From Liquorilactobacillus sucicola DSM 21376 = JCM 15457 (GTDB taxonomy: Bacteria > Bacillota > Bacilli > Lactobacillales > Lactobacillaceae), in assembly GCF_000612445.1 (NCBI RefSeq), contig NZ_BALC01000004.1:124001-188000 (forward strand): DNA of 64,000 bases, read 5' to 3'. Both the position numbers and the translations under genes were made by a program. Shown piece after piece: positions 26,617 through 37,061 of the stretch; position 1 is the first letter of the stretch, and every line of letters starts with the position of its first letter. Below the pieces are notes generated by a model. That model did not search any database. It saw only the letters and a program-made list of their open reading frames with translations, and was not told the origin of the DNA.

Positions 26617-27251
26617 TAAATGTCTTTACGCAACATTGGCAAGAATTACTGCTTGGTTTTGGTAATACACTTCTTTGCAGTGTAATAGCTTTATTCTTTA
26701 GTTTGATAATCGGCTCGACATTTGCGATTTTTGAAGTTTTGCCTTATAAGGTATTGCATATTATTGGGCGCGTCTATATCGAAGTTTTCCGTAATATACC
26801 TCTGTTGGTAATCGGCATGTTCTTTTACGTTGTTGTACCGCAATTCTTTGTTACCCTAGATGGTTTCACTGCTGGAACAATTGGGCTGACGCTATATACC
26901 TCGTCTTTTATCGCAGAAACGGTTCGTGCAGGTATTCAGGCAGTCGATGACGGACAAATGGAAGGTGCTCGTGCTAATGGGTTGACATTTATGCAGGCCA
27001 TGTGGCATATTATCCTTCCGCAAGCATTTAGATATGTTATTCCGCCTTTAGGCAACCAGTTCATAAATTTAGTTAAGAATTCTTCTGTGTTAGCATTTGT
27101 GGCAGGCTTTGATCTGATGTATCAAGGTGATGCAATTGCTTCAACGACTTTTGATACTTTTAATACTTACATTGTTGTCGGTATTTTGTATCTGATAATT
27201 ACGTTGCCATTGAGCTACTACATGCGCTATTTGGAGAAGAAGCTGGCCTAA
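26613..27251 (+). CDS. glnM: Polar amino-acid ABC transporter, permease 1
   Basis: HisM/GlnP-type membrane subunit with about five spans and the EAA-like cytoplasmic loop GQMEGARANGLTFMQAMWHIILPQAFR that contacts the ATPase. 212 residues is usual. ATGA overlap with the binding-protein gene shows translational coupling; a second permease follows and forms the heterodimer. Confidence 0.92.
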   Translation: MINVFTQHWQELLLGFGNTLLCSVIALFFSLIIGSTFAIFEVLPYKVLHIIGRVYIEVFRNIPLLVIGMFFYVVVPQFFVTLDGFTAGTIGLTLYTSSFIAETVRAGIQAVDDGQMEGARANGLTFMQAMWHIILPQAFRYVIPPLGNQFINLVKNSSVLAFVAGFDLMYQGDAIASTTFDTFNTYIVVGILYLIITLPLSYYMRYLEKKLA

Positions 27252-27269
27252 AGGAGGAGGGTGAATTAA

Positions 27270-27923
27270 ATGTCAAATTTAGCTGAAGCTTATTCGTGGA
27301 TCAATTTACGCTATCTATTAGAAGGTTTGTGGGTAACGATTGAGGTGTCAGTCGTTTCAATTATCTTGAGTTTCATTTTTGGATCAATTTTAGGTATAAT
27401 TCGCTATGTTCGCTTTCCTTTTGTGTCAGCCATAGTGGGGTTTGTTATCGACTTGATTAGAAATTTGCCTTTGCTGCTGCTTCTTTTCTTTACTTATTTT
27501 GGGCTTCCCAAGATTGGCATTAGAATGGAACCTTTGAGTGCGGCGATTGCAGCAATGACTGTTTTTGAATCAGCTATGATTGCTGAAATTGTTCGTAGCG
27601 GTATCCAAGCGGTCGATACGGGCCAAATGGAAGGAGCCCGCTCAGTCGGGATGACATATTGGCAAGGGCTGCGAGTGATCGTTTTACCACAGGCCATGAA
27701 AAAAATGATTCCGCCACTGGTAAGCCAGTTTATTTCTTTGATAAAGGATACTTCGCTGGCAACAATCATTGTACTGCCAGAACTGTTGTACCGGGCTCAG
27801 ATTATTTATGGACAGAATACCCGCTATATGATACCGATGTTTATTGCATTGGCCGTGATGTACTTCGTTGTATGTTATGCCTTATCGCTAGTGGCATCAG
27901 GTCTTGAAAAGAGAACTAGTTAA
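27270..27923 (+). CDS. glnP: Polar amino-acid ABC transporter, permease 2
   Basis: Second membrane subunit, 217 residues, five spans, EAA loop GQMEGARSVGMTYWQGLRVIVLPQAMK. Starts at ATG 27270 behind AAAGGAGGAGGG, 18 bases after the first permease, and ends the operon before a strong shared terminator at 27952-28007. Confidence 0.92.
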   Translation: MSNLAEAYSWINLRYLLEGLWVTIEVSVVSIILSFIFGSILGIIRYVRFPFVSAIVGFVIDLIRNLPLLLLLFFTYFGLPKIGIRMEPLSAAIAAMTVFESAMIAEIVRSGIQAVDTGQMEGARSVGMTYWQGLRVIVLPQAMKKMIPPLVSQFISLIKDTSLATIIVLPELLYRAQIIYGQNTRYMIPMFIALAVMYFVVCYALSLVASGLEKRTS

Positions 27924-27951
27924 TATAGTATTATTGAAATTAAGTGAAAAA

Positions 27952-28007
27952 TAAAAACCGTTTTGAGATGAGGTACATAGTCAACATCTCAAGAACGGTT
28001 TTTTTAT
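27952..28007 (+). terminator. Bidirectional terminator between gln operon and APC permease
   Basis: AAAACCGTT and TGAGATG pair with CATCTCA and AACGGTTTT; A run before and T run after allow termination of both convergent units. Confidence 0.8.
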
Positions 28008-28016
28008 GATTTGTTT

Positions 28017-29353
28017 TTAATGCTGCAAATGATTATCGTTTCTAAATTTATTTTTGTAGAAATAGATTGGAATGCCGACTACTACGATTATGAGTGATAC
28101 GAAGACGCCTTGAGTATCAGAGATGATTTCACTGATCAAAACAAAAATGGCTCCACCAATAGCAATGATAGGAATCCAGGGATAAAGCGGAACAGAGAAA
28201 GGACGCGGTAGTTGCGGCCGAATAAGGCGTAATTTGAAGAGGCCGAAGAATGCCATCACGTAGAAGCAATAAACAGTGAAGATGCATAGTTCAGTTAAAC
28301 GATCAGCATTGACGGTTAAGATCATTAAAACCGCGATTGCGAAAATCGTGAGTGTTGAAACCATTGGACTGCGAGTCTTAGCATTCAGATATGATAACTG
28401 TTTGGAAAAGGGTAGGTCATTATTTTTAGCCATTGCATACATGATGCGCGGGAAGGACATGACCTTGCCATTCAGACATCCAGCAATAGAGATAATGATA
28501 CCAATACTGAGAAGTTTACCACCTAGGCTGCCGAACGCGATCGTTGCAAAGTGTGGTGTTGTATTTTCGCCGAATTGATGAATTTGATCAGCTGATAACA
28601 CACTAAAGACACCCCAAGTAACTAAAACATAAGCCAGCAAAACTATTACTAGCCCCCAGATGATGGCTAACGGAAGTAATTTTTGCGGATTTTTGATCTC
28701 TCCACCCATGTTTGCAAGAAGAATCCAGCCATCATATGCGAAGAGTGTGGCTAAGATTGCAACTCCAAAATTACCTGTAGCGCCAGTTGAAGCCTGCGTA
28801 GCGACATTTCCCAAAGCATTATGGTCACCAAAAAAAAGTCCAAAAATAATGATTGCGATAATCGGGATAAACTTTCCAATGGTAGTCAAAATCTGAAAGG
28901 CCGCACCATAGCGGTTGGACAGCAGATTAAAAAAAGTTATTAGAGCCACTGACAGTATAGCGAGTGGATGCTGCCATGATGAGGACAAGCCGAAAAAAGC
29001 GACTAATAATATGGCTAGGTAAGAACCGAGCGCGGCAATCATAGCCGGTCCGTAGATAATGATCTGCATCCAACCAGAAAGGAAGCCCCATAATTTACCG
29101 TAGATTTTTTCCATGTAAACATAAAGTCCGCCAGTATGCGGCATCTGTGCACCGATCTCGCAATCGTTAGGCCGGATGCCAAGGTAAGGAGTCCCCCGAA
29201 AAGCCATGCAAGCAAGGCCATAGTGGTTGAGTGGGAATAATCTAAAACGGATGCTTGTTTGAAGAAGATTCCTGAACCGATTACAGTTCCAATGACCATG
29301 GCAAGCGACGACCATAAGCCAAGTGTGCGCTTGAGCTTTACTTGTTCTTTCAT
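28017..29353 (-). pseudogene. APC-family amino-acid permease (SteT-like), frameshifted
   Basis: Reads as a full-length 12-span APC permease of the L-type/Ser-Thr exchanger branch, but in two frames. ATG 29353 opens MKEQVKLKRTLGLWSSLAMV and GTVIGSGIFFKQASVL through LASGLTIA; the next expected residues EIGAQMPHTGGLYVYMEKIYG are one frame away. A single missing base at about 29158-29161 explains it. The rest (LFAYDGWILLANMGGEIKNP, FPRIMYAMAKNNDLP) is intact to the stop at 28017. Either an assembly indel or a recently broken gene; the good conservation on both sides favours the former. Confidence 0.8.
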
Positions 29354-29402
29354 TGTTCAATTCCTTTCGTTTTATATTAAAATAAATTGTACTGTGGTGT
29401 GT

Positions 29403-30653
29403 CTACTCAGCTAAGAAACGTGCAAAGTATTTCTCCTGTGTGGGAGAAACTTCAGCGGTTATCCTAGCCCCGTCCTCTGTGTAATCTGTTGCAGTTACCA
29501 GTGCAAGATTATTGATTTTTTCAAGATAATGTCCTTGTTCATAAGAAATGAAGTATTTATGAGTTTGATAATCTCTGAAGAGGATCTTCTTGATCAGCTC
29601 TGCTAAAGCATTGAGCGATTTTTCATCGCGAGCACTGTAAGTTAGCTGATGTCCTTCTATTATCGGATAGTTACCACCAATTTTATCGGCCTTGTTAAAA
29701 GCATAGATCATAGGTGTGTTCTCAACCCCAAGTTCTTTCAAGGTTTCGTTGGTTACTTTTACCATCTCAGCGGAATGTTCATCCGAGATATCGACGACAT
29801 GCAGTAGCAGATCGGCATTTTTAACTTCCGCTAATGTTGATTGAAAAGCTTTGACCAAGTTATGTGGCAATTTACTAACAAAACCGACAGTATCGCTTAA
29901 CAGAAATTCACGTCTATCTTTGAAACGTAATTTACGAACAGATGTATCGAGTGTGGCGAAGAGCATATTTTTGGTCATTACTTTTTTGGTATCATCGCTG
30001 TTCAGTAGATGGAGCAAACCATTCATTGTTGTCGATTTGCCTGAGTTCGTGTATCCGACTAGGGCGACACTAGGAAGACCGGATTCTCGGCGTGAACTGC
30101 TTTTTACATACTGTTCTTTGTCAATGTTTTTTAATTCGCGAGTTAATTGTGTAATTTTCTTCTGGATTGTCCGCCGATTTAATTCAAGCTTTGTTTCACC
30201 GGCACCACGATTGGCAAGAGAGCCACTCGCACTTTGTTGATCTAACTTTTCGTGAACTGATGTCCGCAAACGCGGCAGTTTGTATTTAAGCCGTGCAACT
30301 TCCACCTGAAGCTGGGCTTCTTTTGTCCGTGCACGCGATGAAAAGATTTCAAGTATCAGTTCCGTTCGATCAAGGACATCTAATGAAGTTTCTTTTTCTA
30401 GATTACGGATTTGTGTAGGTGAAAGCTCATCATTTAAAAGGAGAACTGCAGCGTCCTTTGCTTGTGCTATTCGTGCAAGCTCCTCAATCTTGCCCTTTCC
30501 TAAATAAGTTGCTGCGACTGGTTTTTGAAGCTTCTGTCGGACTTCTGAAACGACTTGCATATTATTTGCGTATGCCAATTCTGCTAGTTCCTGCATTAGG
30601 TAGTCAAAATTGGACTGCTGATTTTCAATTCCCGCGATAATAACTGGAATCAT
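29403..30653 (-). CDS. hflX: GTPase HflX
   Basis: Ribosome-associated GTPase that can split stalled 70S ribosomes under stress. It has the HflX N-terminal domain (AATYLGKGKIEELA, LLNDELSPTQIRNLE, VLDRTELILEIFSSRART), the coiled helical linker, and the G domain with G1 GYTNSGKST, G3 LSDTVGFVSKLPH and G4 NKAD. ATG 30653 (MIPVIIAG) is chosen because GGAGGGG precedes it, giving 416 residues. It stands alone between the permease and the divergent opp operon. Confidence 0.93.
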   Translation of the reverse strand: MIPVIIAGIENQQSNFDYLMQELAELAYANNMQVVSEVRQKLQKPVAATYLGKGKIEELARIAQAKDAAVLLLNDELSPTQIRNLEKETSLDVLDRTELILEIFSSRARTKEAQLQVEVARLKYKLPRLRTSVHEKLDQQSASGSLANRGAGETKLELNRRTIQKKITQLTRELKNIDKEQYVKSSSRRESGLPSVALVGYTNSGKSTTMNGLLHLLNSDDTKKVMTKNMLFATLDTSVRKLRFKDRREFLLSDTVGFVSKLPHNLVKAFQSTLAEVKNADLLLHVVDISDEHSAEMVKVTNETLKELGVENTPMIYAFNKADKIGGNYPIIEGHQLTYSARDEKSLNALAELIKKILFRDYQTHKYFISYEQGHYLEKINNLALVTATDYTEDGARITAEVSPTQEKYFARFLAE

Positions 30654-31001
30654 GAGAAACTCCCCTCCTTTGTTACTCAAACATTATAACATTTAATTAA
30701 TATGGTCGTTGAATAAGATAAAGATGAGAGGTTACTCTGATAGTATTTGATAGCGTTAACTGCTTAATTGTCAGAAATACGCGGCATTCTCTAGCACATA
30801 AAGTTAAAAAAATTGGCTAAAAAAGCAGTGAAATTGATTATTTTTCAATTAGAAATACTTTTTGCGATTGCAAGAAAAAACTGTAGTTTGCTTTGAAAAA
30901 ATAAATAAAGGCAGCTAAATATTAACAAAAAAAAGTTGTAACAGCATACATCCCGTTGAATTTGCGAAAAAAAGCACTTATTAGCAGTAATATAAGAATT
31001 T

Positions 31002-31034
31002 TTGCTTGTATTTAATTTAAATTTCATATAAAAT
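31002..31034 (+). promoter_or_regulatory. Promoter of the opp operon
   Basis: TTGCTTGTAT (31002-31011) followed after 17 bases by TAAAAT (31029-31034), taking TTGTAT as -35. The remainder of the 30654-31090 gap is very AT-rich, with a short AATTGA/TCAATT repeat near 30832-30850 and no gene. Confidence 0.55.
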
Positions 31035-31090
31035 TTAAGCACTGTTATAAATAATGTTTCGGAAGAAACAAAAAAGGGAGTAGTTTTGCG

Positions 31091-32713
31091 ATGAAATTGA
31101 ACAAATTCGCTAAGCTTGGAGCAGTTGCAGTGCTGTCAGCAGTATTTTTGGCAGCTTGCGGTTCTAAGAGTTCAAGCAGCTCATCCAAGCAAGTTTTAAA
31201 TTGGGATCAAACTGCGGAGTTACCGACAATGGATCTATCCAAGGCAACTGATCGTGTTAGTTTTGATACATTGAATAATACAAATGAAGGTTTGTATCGT
31301 TTAGGCAAGGACAGCAAGGTCGAACCGGGGATGGCTACTAAGACGGTAGTATCTAATGATGGCTTGAAGTATACATTCACATTGCGTAAGAATGCTAAGT
31401 GGAGCAATGGGGATAAAGTTACAGCCAAAGATTTTGTATACTCATGGCAGCGGACAGTTAAACCTTCAACAGGTTCACAATACGCATACCTCTTCAGCGG
31501 TATTCAAAATGCTGATGATATCACGGCTGGTAAGAAGGCACCATCAACTTTGGGTGTTAAAGCAGACGGCGATTATAAATTAGTAGTTACATTGGACAAA
31601 CAGATTCCATACTTCAAGTTATTGATGGGCTTTGCAAGTTTCTTCCCGCAAAACCAGAAAACTGTTGAAAAATATGGCAGCAAATACGGAACAGCTTCAA
31701 AATACATGGTATACAATGGACCATTTAAGTTAACCAAATGGACTGGTTCTAATCTGAGCTGGACGATGAAGAAGAACAATGATTACTGGGACAAGAAGAA
31801 TGTTAAGTTGTCAGCCATCAATAATAAGGTCAACAAGAGCAATTCGACAGGTTACAACTTGTATCAGTCTGACAAGCTTGACATGACTTATTTAAATGCT
31901 GAACAAGCAAAACGTTTAGCTGATTCTAAAGAATTAGTTACACGTCGCGGGGCATCAACATTCTACCTTGAATACAACCAAACCAAGAAGGAATTCCAAA
32001 ACAAGAAGATCCGTCAGGCATTATCCTTGGTCATCAATCGCAAGCAATTCACAGACAAAGTTTTAGGTGACGGTTCGACTGTTGCTAAAGGGTTAGTAGC
32101 ATCTGACATGTCTAAGCATAATGGCAAGGACTTTGCTGACGAAGCTGAAGTTAAAGAAGCAACAGCAACAGATACTGCTAAGGCTAAGAAACTTTGGAAC
32201 GAAGGTTTGAAAGAATTAGGTGTCAAAGAATTAAGTTTTGCATTATTGAGTGATGATACTGATAAAGCAAAGGACTCAACTGAATTTATTCAGAGTCAGA
32301 TCGAAGAAAATCTTTCTGGTGCAAAAGTTTCTGTTACTAATGTACCGTTCAAGACTCGTTTAGATCGTTCAGTGAAAGGAAACTTTGATGTTGTTATCAC
32401 TGCTTGGGGTGCTGACTTCGCCGATCCAATCAGTTTCTTAGATTTATTCACTGCAGACAACACTTATAACAATGGTAAGTGGAAGAATGCTGAATATGAT
32501 AAATTGATCGAATCTTCGAAGACAACCAATGCTGGCGATACATCTAAACGTTGGGATGACTTAGTTCAAGCACAAAAAGTCTTATTAAAAGACCAAGGTA
32601 TCGCTCCTATCTACCAACAGGCAGAAGCAACAATGGTTAAATCTAAAGTTAAAGGCGTTATCTACAACTCTGCAGGTGCAAACTACAACTTTAAGGATGC
32701 ATATATTAAGTAA
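31091..32713 (+). CDS. oppA: Oligopeptide ABC transporter, substrate-binding lipoprotein
   Basis: Lipid-anchored extracellular receptor that captures oligopeptides for the OppBCDF importer. Signal peptide with lipobox FLAACGSK, then the family 5 solute-binding domain: ATDRVSFDTLNNTNEGLYRL, KWSNGDKVTAKDFVYSWQR, SLVINRKQF, TAWGADFADPISFLDLFT. 540 residues is normal for the lactobacillar DppE/OppA type. Separated from oppB by a hairpin at 32746-32780, which could let OppA be made in excess of the membrane subunits. Confidence 0.93.
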   Translation: MKLNKFAKLGAVAVLSAVFLAACGSKSSSSSSKQVLNWDQTAELPTMDLSKATDRVSFDTLNNTNEGLYRLGKDSKVEPGMATKTVVSNDGLKYTFTLRKNAKWSNGDKVTAKDFVYSWQRTVKPSTGSQYAYLFSGIQNADDITAGKKAPSTLGVKADGDYKLVVTLDKQIPYFKLLMGFASFFPQNQKTVEKYGSKYGTASKYMVYNGPFKLTKWTGSNLSWTMKKNNDYWDKKNVKLSAINNKVNKSNSTGYNLYQSDKLDMTYLNAEQAKRLADSKELVTRRGASTFYLEYNQTKKEFQNKKIRQALSLVINRKQFTDKVLGDGSTVAKGLVASDMSKHNGKDFADEAEVKEATATDTAKAKKLWNEGLKELGVKELSFALLSDDTDKAKDSTEFIQSQIEENLSGAKVSVTNVPFKTRLDRSVKGNFDVVITAWGADFADPISFLDLFTADNTYNNGKWKNAEYDKLIESSKTTNAGDTSKRWDDLVQAQKVLLKDQGIAPIYQQAEATMVKSKVKGVIYNSAGANYNFKDAYIK

Positions 32714-32745
32714 ACAGCTTCGTTTATTTTAGAATTTAAAAATCG

Positions 32746-32780
32746 ATTGGGGGATTAACATCAAATGTTAACCCCCAATT
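32746..32780 (+). terminator. Intercistronic hairpin between oppA and oppB
   Basis: ATTGGGGG/CCCCCAAT plus TTAACAT/ATGTTAA arms around a 3-base loop. The T run after it is weak (GCTATTTG), so it is more likely an attenuator or an mRNA 3'-end stabiliser than a full stop. Confidence 0.6.
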
Positions 32781-32861
32781 GCTATTTGACGGTATATAAT
32801 AAAAAAAGCTGCTAGATGCGGTTTGTTAATCTATCTTGTTATTAGAATGTGAGGAAATAAT

Positions 32862-33791
32862 ATGCGGAAATATCTTCTTAAGCGTGTTTTCTATATGATA
32901 TTGACGTTATTCTTGGTTGCGACGATCACCTTTTTCTTGATGAAATTAATGCCAGGGACGCCTTATTCAAATCAGCAGAAAATGACGGCTCAACAAATTC
33001 AGATCATGAACGAACAGTATGGTTTGAATAAACCTATGTGGGTACAATATCTGATTTATCTGGGTGGAATGCTCCACGGTGATCTTGGAGTTTCATTCCA
33101 GTTCAGTAATCAACCTGTTTCTTATCTGATTGCTAGTCGGATCGGCGCTTCAGCACAGTTAGGCATCCAAGCAATGATTTTCGGAGTTGTTTTAGGAATA
33201 ATCATTGGTTCGGTTGCCGCTGTTAATAGAAATACTTGGGTTGATACGCTGTGTACGGTGCTGTCAATCATCGGGAAATCAGTCCCTAACTTTGTTTTAG
33301 CTGTTTTACTGCAGTTCTATATTGCTTTAAAACTAGGATGGTTTCCAATTGCCGATTGGGGCGGTTTCAGTTATACGGTTCTGCCGACGATCGCACTTGG
33401 TGTGGGACCATTAGCTGAAACGGCGCGCTTTATTCGAACTGGAATGGTTGATGTACTTAATTCCGACTATATTGAACTGGCCAAAGCAAAAGGCTTAACG
33501 CGTTATGGGATTGTGTGGCATCATGCGCTGCGCAACAGTTTGATACCATTAGTAACTTTGATTGGTCCATATACGGTAACTTTGATGACGGGTTCAATGG
33601 TTATTGAAAATATCTTCTCAATTCCTGGAATCGGTGAACAATTTGTTAAATCGATCCTAACCAATGATTATCCAACAATCATGGGTGTCACGATGTTGTT
33701 TTCCGCTGGATTAGTTGCTGTTATTTTAATAACAGACGTTATTTATGGAATTATTGATCCACGGATTCGCCTAAGTGGAAGTGGGGATTAA
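32862..33791 (+). CDS. oppB: Oligopeptide ABC transporter, permease OppB
   Basis: Membrane subunit with six spans: MRKYLLKRVFYMILTLFLV start, PFFL-type GTPYSNQQKMT periplasmic segment, and the coupling loop ELAKAKGLTRYGIVWHHALRNSLIPLVT. 309 residues. Two bases separate it from oppC, so oppBCDF is one translational unit. Confidence 0.93.
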   Translation: MRKYLLKRVFYMILTLFLVATITFFLMKLMPGTPYSNQQKMTAQQIQIMNEQYGLNKPMWVQYLIYLGGMLHGDLGVSFQFSNQPVSYLIASRIGASAQLGIQAMIFGVVLGIIIGSVAAVNRNTWVDTLCTVLSIIGKSVPNFVLAVLLQFYIALKLGWFPIADWGGFSYTVLPTIALGVGPLAETARFIRTGMVDVLNSDYIELAKAKGLTRYGIVWHHALRNSLIPLVTLIGPYTVTLMTGSMVIENIFSIPGIGEQFVKSILTNDYPTIMGVTMLFSAGLVAVILITDVIYGIIDPRIRLSGSGD

Positions 33792-33794
33792 ACA

Positions 33795-34820
33795 ATGGAA
33801 GAAAAAATTAAGTTAAGTCCAGATAGTTTTGAGGCATTGCCCAAAGCAGAAGAATTGGATAATGAAAAAATTGCTGCTCCGTCACTAACGTTCGTGCAAG
33901 ATGCATGGCGGCGTTTGAAAATGAATAAAGGTGCGCTGGTATCTTTAGTAGTGATTATCCTGATGATAATTGTGGCATTTGGCTCAACACCTTTTATCAA
34001 TCATGATTCGTTGGTGAAATCAGCACCCAAGTACGCTAATTTACCAGCTAAAATACCTGGAGTTCCAATCAATGGGCTGAATGGTAAATTGAAAGTTTCC
34101 GGTGAATGGGTCGATGAATACAAGGAAAATAATGTTCCAGCCAACAAATATTTTGTTTTAGGAACAGATTATTTAGGGCATTCGTTAGCTCAACGAATTG
34201 TTTACGGAACAAAAATTTCACTGATTGTTGCATTAGTCGCGACATTCTTCGATTTAACGCTAGGAGTCGCGTATGGGATCTTCTCTGGATGGCGTGGTGG
34301 TCGAGTCGATAATATCATGCAGCGTATCATCGAGATCATCTCATCTATTCCTAGTTTAGTCATCGTTGTGCTGATGTTGATTGTTCTGAAACCCGGGATG
34401 ACCTCTATCATTGCTGCGATTGCTATCTCAAGTTGGACGACAATGGCTAGGATGATTCGAGCTGAAACATTGCAGTTGAAATCGCAAGAATATGTTTTAG
34501 CGGCACGAACGCTGGGGGAATCACCTTGGAAGATAGCATGGAAACATCTGGTCCCTAATCTCTCAAGCATTATTATTATCCAGACAATGTATACTATTCC
34601 GACGGCGATCTTTTTTGAGGCGTTCCTGAGCTTTATCGGAATTGGAATCAGTGCACCGCAGACATCATTGGGTGTGCTGCTGAATGATGGACAGAAAAAC
34701 TTCCAATTCTTACCATATCAAATGTGGTATCCAGCAATCGTATTGTGCATCTTGATGATTGCTTTCAACCTGCTTGGCGATGGATTGCGTGATGCGTTTG
34801 ATCCGAAGACTAGGAGGTAG
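33795..34820 (+). CDS. oppC: Oligopeptide ABC transporter, permease OppC
   Basis: Second membrane subunit (341 residues) with the usual cytosolic N-terminal extension, a large extracellular loop after span 1 (HDSLVKSAPKYANLPAKIPG) and LGTDYLGHSLAQRIVYGTKIS. The coupling loop is QEYVLAARTLGESPWKIAWKHLVPNL. Pairs with OppB. Confidence 0.93.
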   Translation: MEEKIKLSPDSFEALPKAEELDNEKIAAPSLTFVQDAWRRLKMNKGALVSLVVIILMIIVAFGSTPFINHDSLVKSAPKYANLPAKIPGVPINGLNGKLKVSGEWVDEYKENNVPANKYFVLGTDYLGHSLAQRIVYGTKISLIVALVATFFDLTLGVAYGIFSGWRGGRVDNIMQRIIEIISSIPSLVIVVLMLIVLKPGMTSIIAAIAISSWTTMARMIRAETLQLKSQEYVLAARTLGESPWKIAWKHLVPNLSSIIIIQTMYTIPTAIFFEAFLSFIGIGISAPQTSLGVLLNDGQKNFQFLPYQMWYPAIVLCILMIAFNLLGDGLRDAFDPKTRR

Positions 34821-34828
34821 GTGCAGAT

Positions 34829-35872
34829 ATGGCTGAAAGAATTTTAGACGTAAAAAACTTAAAAATTGATTTTCACACTTATGCTGGAGAAGTTAAGGCG
34901 ATTCGGGACGTTAGTTTTCACTTAGATAAAGGTGAAACACTGGCAATTGTTGGTGAATCTGGTTCTGGTAAGTCAGTAACAACGAAGAGTTTAATGGGCT
35001 TGCTAGCCAATAATGCTGAAGTAACTGGTGGTTCGATTATGTTTCATGATCAGGATATCTTAAAGAAATCGGAAAAAGAGATGCAAAATATCCGGGGGAA
35101 AGATATCGCGATGATTTTCCAAGATCCAATGACTTCACTTGATCCAACAATGCGCATTGGACAGCAGATAGCTGAACCATTGATCAAGCATAAACACGTT
35201 GATAAGAAAAAGGCATGGGCCCAGGCTTTGGAGCTGATGAAACTTGTCGGAATCACAGATGCTGAAGAACGGATTAAAAATTATCCGCATCAGTTCTCTG
35301 GTGGGCAAAGACAAAGAATTGTGATTGCGATTGCTTTGGTCTGCTACCCTGAAATATTGATTGCTGATGAGCCGACAACGGCACTTGATGTTACAATTCA
35401 GGCTCAAATACTTGAGTTGATGAAAGAATTGCAGGAAAAAATCGAAACTTCAATTATCTTTATTACTCATGATCTTGGTGTGGTAGCAGGCATGGCAGAT
35501 CGAGTTGCCGTGATGTATGCTGGTCAGATCGTAGAGTATGGTACCGTTGATGAGATCTTCTTTAACCCGCAGCATCCGTATACATGGGGGTTGTTGAACT
35601 CGATGCCGACATTATCAAGCACTAAGCTTGAAGCAATTCCGGGGACACCGCCAGATTTGCTGGATCCACCTAAGGGAGATCCATTTGTGGCGCGCAACCC
35701 ATATGCGATGAAGATCGATGCTGAACAACGGCCGCCATTCTTCAAAGTTTCAGAGACTCATTATGCTGCAACTTGGTTATTGCACCCAGATGCGCCTAAG
35801 GTTACACCGCCGGATGAAATTATTCGCCGCAGGCAGACCTTTAAAGACATAATGGCTCATAGAGCAATTTAA
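34829..35872 (+). CDS. oppD: Oligopeptide ABC transporter, ATPase OppD
   Basis: Walker [10 protein letters not shown], signature [16 protein letters not shown], Walker [13 protein letters not shown], switch TITHD-type [10 protein letters not shown]. The C-terminal oligopeptide domain is present ([38 protein letters not shown]), but the Cys residues that hold an Fe-S cluster in many OppD proteins are replaced here. 347 residues. Confidence 0.94.
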   Translation: MAERILDVKNLKIDFHTYAGEVKAIRDVSFHLDKGETLAIVGESGSGKSVTTKSLMGLLANNAEVTGGSIMFHDQDILKKSEKEMQNIRGKDIAMIFQDPMTSLDPTMRIGQQIAEPLIKHKHVDKKKAWAQALELMKLVGITDAEERIKNYPHQFSGGQRQRIVIAIALVCYPEILIADEPTTALDVTIQAQILELMKELQEKIETSIIFITHDLGVVAGMADRVAVMYAGQIVEYGTVDEIFFNPQHPYTWGLLNSMPTLSSTKLEAIPGTPPDLLDPPKGDPFVARNPYAMKIDAEQRPPFFKVSETHYAATWLLHPDAPKVTPPDEIIRRRQTFKDIMAHRAI

Positions 35873-35897
35873 GAGGCTGAGGAAGGAAGAAGACCGC

Positions 35898-36857
35898 ATG
35901 TCAGAAAAACGAAAAAAAATTTTGGAAGTTAAACACCTTAAGCAATACTTTAATGTGGGAAAAGCCGACGAAGTACGAGCAGTCGATGATGTTACTTTTG
36001 ATGTCTATGAAGGCGAAACATTCGGCCTTGTAGGTGAGTCAGGTTCTGGTAAAACAACCACCGGCAGAAGCATTATCCACTTGTATGAGCCGACAGACGG
36101 AAGCATCTTATTTGAAGGCAGGGACATCAGCAAGCTGAAAACCAAGGCAGAGTTTTTAAAATTCAGGAGAGAAATGCAGATGATCTTCCAGGACCCATAT
36201 GCTTCATTGAATCCGCGAATGAAAATCAAGGATATTGTTGCTGAAGGAATTGATATTCATCATCTAGCCAAAAATGATGCAGAACGCAGCAAATTAGTTG
36301 AAGATCTGTTGGAAACTGTTGGGCTTAACCGTGATCATTCAAGCCGTTATCCACATGAATTTTCAGGTGGTCAGCGGCAAAGAATCGGGATTGCACGTGC
36401 CTTGGCAGTCAAACCAAAGTTCATCATTGCTGATGAACCGATTTCCGCTTTAGATGTGTCAATTCAGGCTCAAGTTGTCAATTTATTGAAAGATTTACAA
36501 CGCGAACATGGGTTGACCTATCTTTTCATTGCACATGATCTATCGATGGTTAAGTATATTTCTGACCGAATCGGTGTCATGCATTATGGAAAACTGCTTG
36601 AAGTTGGAACTGCTGATGAAATATACGCACATCCGCTGCATGCTTACACTGCCAGCTTGATTTCAGCAGTACCAGTACCAGATCCAGAGTATGAGCGGAA
36701 TCGTAAGCAACTTCCTTATGATGCTTCTGCTGAACAAGATCACCCTGATAATCCGCGCAAATTGCGTGAAATCGTTCCAGGACATTTTGTGCGTTGTACA
36801 GAAGACGAAGTTGCAACTTATCGCAAAAAAGCAGAAGAATACAAACAGCAGGCTTAG
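35898..36857 (+). CDS. oppF: Oligopeptide ABC transporter, ATPase OppF
   Basis: Partner ATPase of OppD: Walker [10 protein letters not shown], signature [16 protein letters not shown], Walker [13 protein letters not shown], switch [12 protein letters not shown], and C-terminal [20 protein letters not shown] with [10 protein letters not shown]. 319 residues. Ends the operon; a hairpin at 36946-36983 follows. Confidence 0.94.
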   Translation: MSEKRKKILEVKHLKQYFNVGKADEVRAVDDVTFDVYEGETFGLVGESGSGKTTTGRSIIHLYEPTDGSILFEGRDISKLKTKAEFLKFRREMQMIFQDPYASLNPRMKIKDIVAEGIDIHHLAKNDAERSKLVEDLLETVGLNRDHSSRYPHEFSGGQRQRIGIARALAVKPKFIIADEPISALDVSIQAQVVNLLKDLQREHGLTYLFIAHDLSMVKYISDRIGVMHYGKLLEVGTADEIYAHPLHAYTASLISAVPVPDPEYERNRKQLPYDASAEQDHPDNPRKLREIVPGHFVRCTEDEVATYRKKAEEYKQQA

Positions 36858-36945
36858 TTTTTGACGGGCAGCTGATAGCAGATAGATAGTCTGTGGATTA
36901 CGCCATAATCAGATTTGGTTATGGAACAAGATTATACAAAAAAAT

Positions 36946-36983
36946 GAAGGAGCTAGGTCAAATTACTTTTGGCCTAGCTCCTT
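36946..36983 (-). terminator. Bidirectional terminator between opp and the phosphatase gene
   Basis: 17-bp stem starting GAAGGAGCTAGGTCAAA. On the minus strand it is followed by TTCATTTTTTTG, ending the converging phosphatase gene. Third member of the repeated hairpin family in this window. Confidence 0.7.
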
Positions 36984-37061
36984 CCTACGTTTAGTCAAGG
37001 GCTAATCTTAGTATGTTTTGGCAGAACAAACTAAATTGTGTTATGTGAAATATAACTATTT

